DNA of 6,980 nt from Ruminococcus sp. UBA946 (GTDB lineage Bacteria; Bacillota; Clostridia; Oscillospirales; Ruminococcaceae). The stretch lies in contig DBCY01000194.1 in assembly GCA_002293295.1 (NCBI GenBank), positions 1 to 6,980 on the forward strand, in the 5' to 3' direction. The notes under the pieces were generated by a model, which saw only the letters and a list, made by a program, of their open reading frames with translations, did not search any database and was not told the origin of the DNA. This document shows, piece by piece, positions 4,982 through 6,980 of the stretch. Position numbers and translations under genes: made by a program. Every line of letters starts with the position of its first letter. Position 1 is the first letter of the stretch.

Positions 4982-6949
4982 TTATGGATTATTCGCCGGT
5001 ATACCTGTATCTTTTTTAGAAACGGTTTTAGGTTTGCGTTTTTTTGCGGGGATATATTTAAAATACAATACTGACAGCCCCGGAATATCAACTGTTATTG
5101 AATTTTCATAGCCGTGCATCGAATAATCCTCGGCTTTTCGCTTTTTATTGTCAAGCCCGCTTCCTCCGTACTTTATATCGTCCGTTGAGAAAATCTGCTC
5201 ATAAGTCCCTTTATAAGGAACTCCTATACGGTATTTCTCACGCGTTACGGGAACAAAGTTGCATACCGTTATGATTTCGTTTCCGCCGTCGTCAATCCGG
5301 CGGAAAGCAATAACGCTTTGCATATAGTCGTCATGGCAAATCCAGGAAAAACCGCTCCATGAATCGTCGTTCTGCCAGAACGGGGGATTTTTAACGTACA
5401 GGCTGTTAAGCTCTTTGCTGCATTCAAACACCTGAGCGTTTTCCTTAATATTAAGGTCGCTCCATTCAAGCCCCTCTGTGAATTTCCATTCAATCCTCTG
5501 GGCAAATTCATTACCCATAAAATTAAGCTTCTTTCCGGGATGGGCAATCATATAAGCCATTAAGGCTCGAAGCGTCGCGAATTTGTTTTCGAGGGTGCCG
5601 CCGCTCATTTTATTCCACAATGAGGCTTTGCCGTGAACAACCTCGTCATGGGAAACGGGAAGTATATAATTTTCGCTGAAGCAGTAGAAGAAAGAAAAAG
5701 TGAGCTTTCCATGATTATTGGCGCGGTAAACCGGGTCCATGCGCATATAATCCAGCATGTCGTTCATCCAGCCCATATTCCACTTGAAGTTGAAGCCAAG
5801 ACCGCCTATATCGGCAGGCTTAGTTACCAGAGGCCATGAAGTGGATTCCTCGGCAATCATCAAAACGTCGGGGGTTCTCCCGAAAACGGCTGTATTAAGC
5901 TTGCGCAGGAATTCAATCGCTTCATAGTTTTCGTTGCCGCCGTCCCTGTTAGGGCGCCATTCGCGCCTGTCGTAATCAAGATAAAGCATAGACGCGACAG
6001 CATCTACCCTTAAGCCGTCTATATGATATTTTTCAATCCAGTAAACGGCGTTTGAAATCAGGAACGAACGGACTTCATTTTTACCGAAGTCAAAAACCCT
6101 GGTACCCCATGAAAGATGCTCCTTTTTCAGCGGGTCGGAGTATTCGTAACAGCAGTCGCCGTCAAACTCGAACAGTCCGGCTGCGTCCTTCGGAAAATGC
6201 GCCGGCACCCAGTCAAGGATAATACCGATTCCGGCATTATGGAGCATATCCACCATTTCCATAAAATCCTCAGGCGTGCCGTAGCGGGAGGTAGGGGCGT
6301 AATAACCTATAATCTGATAACCCCAGGAACCGTCAAAAGGATATTCTGCCAGCGGCATAAGCTCGACATGGGTATAATTCAATTCTTTCAGATAAGGTAT
6401 GATTTCTTCGGCAAACTTTACATAACTGAAGACCTCTCCGTTTTCATAAGTCCTCCATGAACTTAAATGAACCTCATAAATATTCACGGGGCTTTTATAA
6501 ATATTTATTTCGGATTTTTTCTTGTGCCAGGCATGGTCCTTCCATTTATACCCTTCAATATCAAAATATTTTGAAGCCGTATTCGGGCGAGTTTCCATAT
6601 GCGTCCCGTAAGGGTCGGCCTTTAAAGCTATGCTTTTATGTGCTGTTTCAATACTGTATTTATAAGTAAAATACTGCGGCACATCAGCTACAAAAGTTTC
6701 CCATACCATCTTGTCCGAAAGGCGGTTCATCGGCGTTTTATCCCTGTTCCATCCGTTAAAATCACCCACCAGTGAAACCGATTTCGCATTAGGCGCCCAA
6801 ACTCTGAAAAACACACCGTCCTCACCGTTTTTCTTACCCTTATGGGCGCCGAAAAAATCAAATGCGGCAGTATTATTTCCTTCATGAAATAAATGCAGAG
6901 GCAAATCATATTCAGACGGAATATTATCTCCGGGATTTTTTTTTGCCAT
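4982..6949 (-). CDS. glgB: 1,4-alpha-glucan branching enzyme (GH13 with CBM48)
   Basis: GlgB cuts alpha-1,4-glucan chains and rejoins the piece by an alpha-1,6 bond, making branch points in glycogen. In the 655 residues an N-terminal CBM48-like module is seen at about 30-135 (FRVWAPNAKSVSLVGDFNGWN, 48-68). The GH13 barrel then shows VHLSSW (160-165), GYQIIGYYAPTSRYG (210-224), DWVPAHF (246-252), DGLRVDAVASM with nucleophile D316, MIAEEST with acid/base E367, and LPVSHDEVVHG with D435. An all-beta C-domain ends near residue 631. A basic tail follows (seven Lys/Arg between 636 and 646) that extends past the usual end of the family. AAGGAG (6960-6965) stands 10 nt before the ATG, and the next downstream ATG is far inside the domain, so the start is safe. 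It is the first visible gene of the operon, and its promoter is outside the window. Confidence 0.97.
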   Translation of the reverse strand: MAKKNPGDNIPSEYDLPLHLFHEGNNTAAFDFFGAHKGKKNGEDGVFFRVWAPNAKSVSLVGDFNGWNRDKTPMNRLSDKMVWETFVADVPQYFTYKYSIETAHKSIALKADPYGTHMETRPNTASKYFDIEGYKWKDHAWHKKKSEINIYKSPVNIYEVHLSSWRTYENGEVFSYVKFAEEIIPYLKELNYTHVELMPLAEYPFDGSWGYQIIGYYAPTSRYGTPEDFMEMVDMLHNAGIGIILDWVPAHFPKDAAGLFEFDGDCCYEYSDPLKKEHLSWGTRVFDFGKNEVRSFLISNAVYWIEKYHIDGLRVDAVASMLYLDYDRREWRPNRDGGNENYEAIEFLRKLNTAVFGRTPDVLMIAEESTSWPLVTKPADIGGLGFNFKWNMGWMNDMLDYMRMDPVYRANNHGKLTFSFFYCFSENYILPVSHDEVVHGKASLWNKMSGGTLENKFATLRALMAYMIAHPGKKLNFMGNEFAQRIEWKFTEGLEWSDLNIKENAQVFECSKELNSLYVKNPPFWQNDDSWSGFSWICHDDYMQSVIAFRRIDDGGNEIITVCNFVPVTREKYRIGVPYKGTYEQIFSTDDIKYGGSGLDNKKRKAEDYSMHGYENSITVDIPGLSVLYFKYIPAKKRKPKTVSKKDTGIPANNP

Positions 6950-6980
6950 AACAGTTATACTCCTTAAAACTATATAGATA

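Larger units (their letters stand above)
918..6980 (-). other. Glycogen biosynthesis operon glgB-glgC-glgD-glgA
   Basis: Four same-strand genes with gaps of 46, 91 and 67 bp end at a single strong terminator and encode every step from glucose-1-phosphate to branched glycogen. They are most simply read as one transcript. The promoter is not in the window: only 31 bp upstream of glgB are visible and hold just the ribosome binding site. No glycogen phosphorylase, debranching enzyme or 4-alpha-glucanotransferase gene is present here, so degradation genes would have to lie elsewhere or upstream. No strong internal promoter was seen in the gaps. Confidence 0.8.

Noticed and set aside
1..6980. CRISPR array, insertion sequence, tRNA/rRNA or large repeats
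   Set aside because: No regularly spaced repeats, transposase motifs, terminal inverted repeats or cloverleaf-like sequences were seen on either strand.

Overview
The window comes from a low- to mid-GC Gram-positive bacterium, most likely a gut-type clostridium (Oscillospiraceae/Ruminococcaceae-like). The reasons are the paired glgC and glgD genes, which are typical of Firmicutes, the purine-rich Shine-Dalgarno sites (AGGAGG, AAGGAG, GAAGGGA), and the consensus sigma-A type promoters. The genus cannot be fixed by eye.

Left part (1-763): two small divergent genes face away from a very AT-rich control region (about 119-259). On the minus strand is the N-terminal part of a small helix-turn-helix regulator that runs off the window. 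On the plus strand is a 167-residue SLOG/DUF1273-type protein. The spacer holds a perfect consensus promoter for the SLOG gene (TTGACA, 17 bp, TATAAT, with an extended -10 TG). It also holds a near-consensus divergent promoter (TTGTCA, 17 bp, TATAAT) for the regulator, and the two -35 boxes overlap. Three copies of ATGTTAC, two of them inside an identical 11-bp inverted repeat, sit around these promoters and look like operators. This looks like a compact, self-regulated switch and is the least understood part of the window.

Middle (764-1018): the convergent 3' ends of the SLOG gene and the glycogen operon. It contains a strong minus-strand intrinsic terminator (918-947), a weaker possible one behind it (871-890), an AT-rich dyad between them, and a three-codon plus-strand ORF with a good ribosome binding site.

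Right part (1019-6980): a complete glycogen biosynthesis operon on the minus strand, transcribed glgB, glgC, glgD, glgA, with gaps of 46, 91 and 67 bp. GlgC makes ADP-glucose from glucose-1-phosphate and ATP. GlgD is its non-catalytic partner subunit. GlgA polymerises ADP-glucose into alpha-1,4-glucan and GlgB adds the alpha-1,6 branches. All catalytic motifs are intact in GlgC, GlgB and the C-terminal half of GlgA. Points of note are a valine at the usual KxGGL lysine of GlgA, loss of the enterobacterial activator lysine in GlgC, a basic C-terminal tail on GlgB, and two consecutive hairpins between glgC and glgD, the second ending against the glgD ribosome binding site. The operon promoter lies beyond position 6980. 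No RNA genes, insertion sequences or CRISPR arrays were seen.
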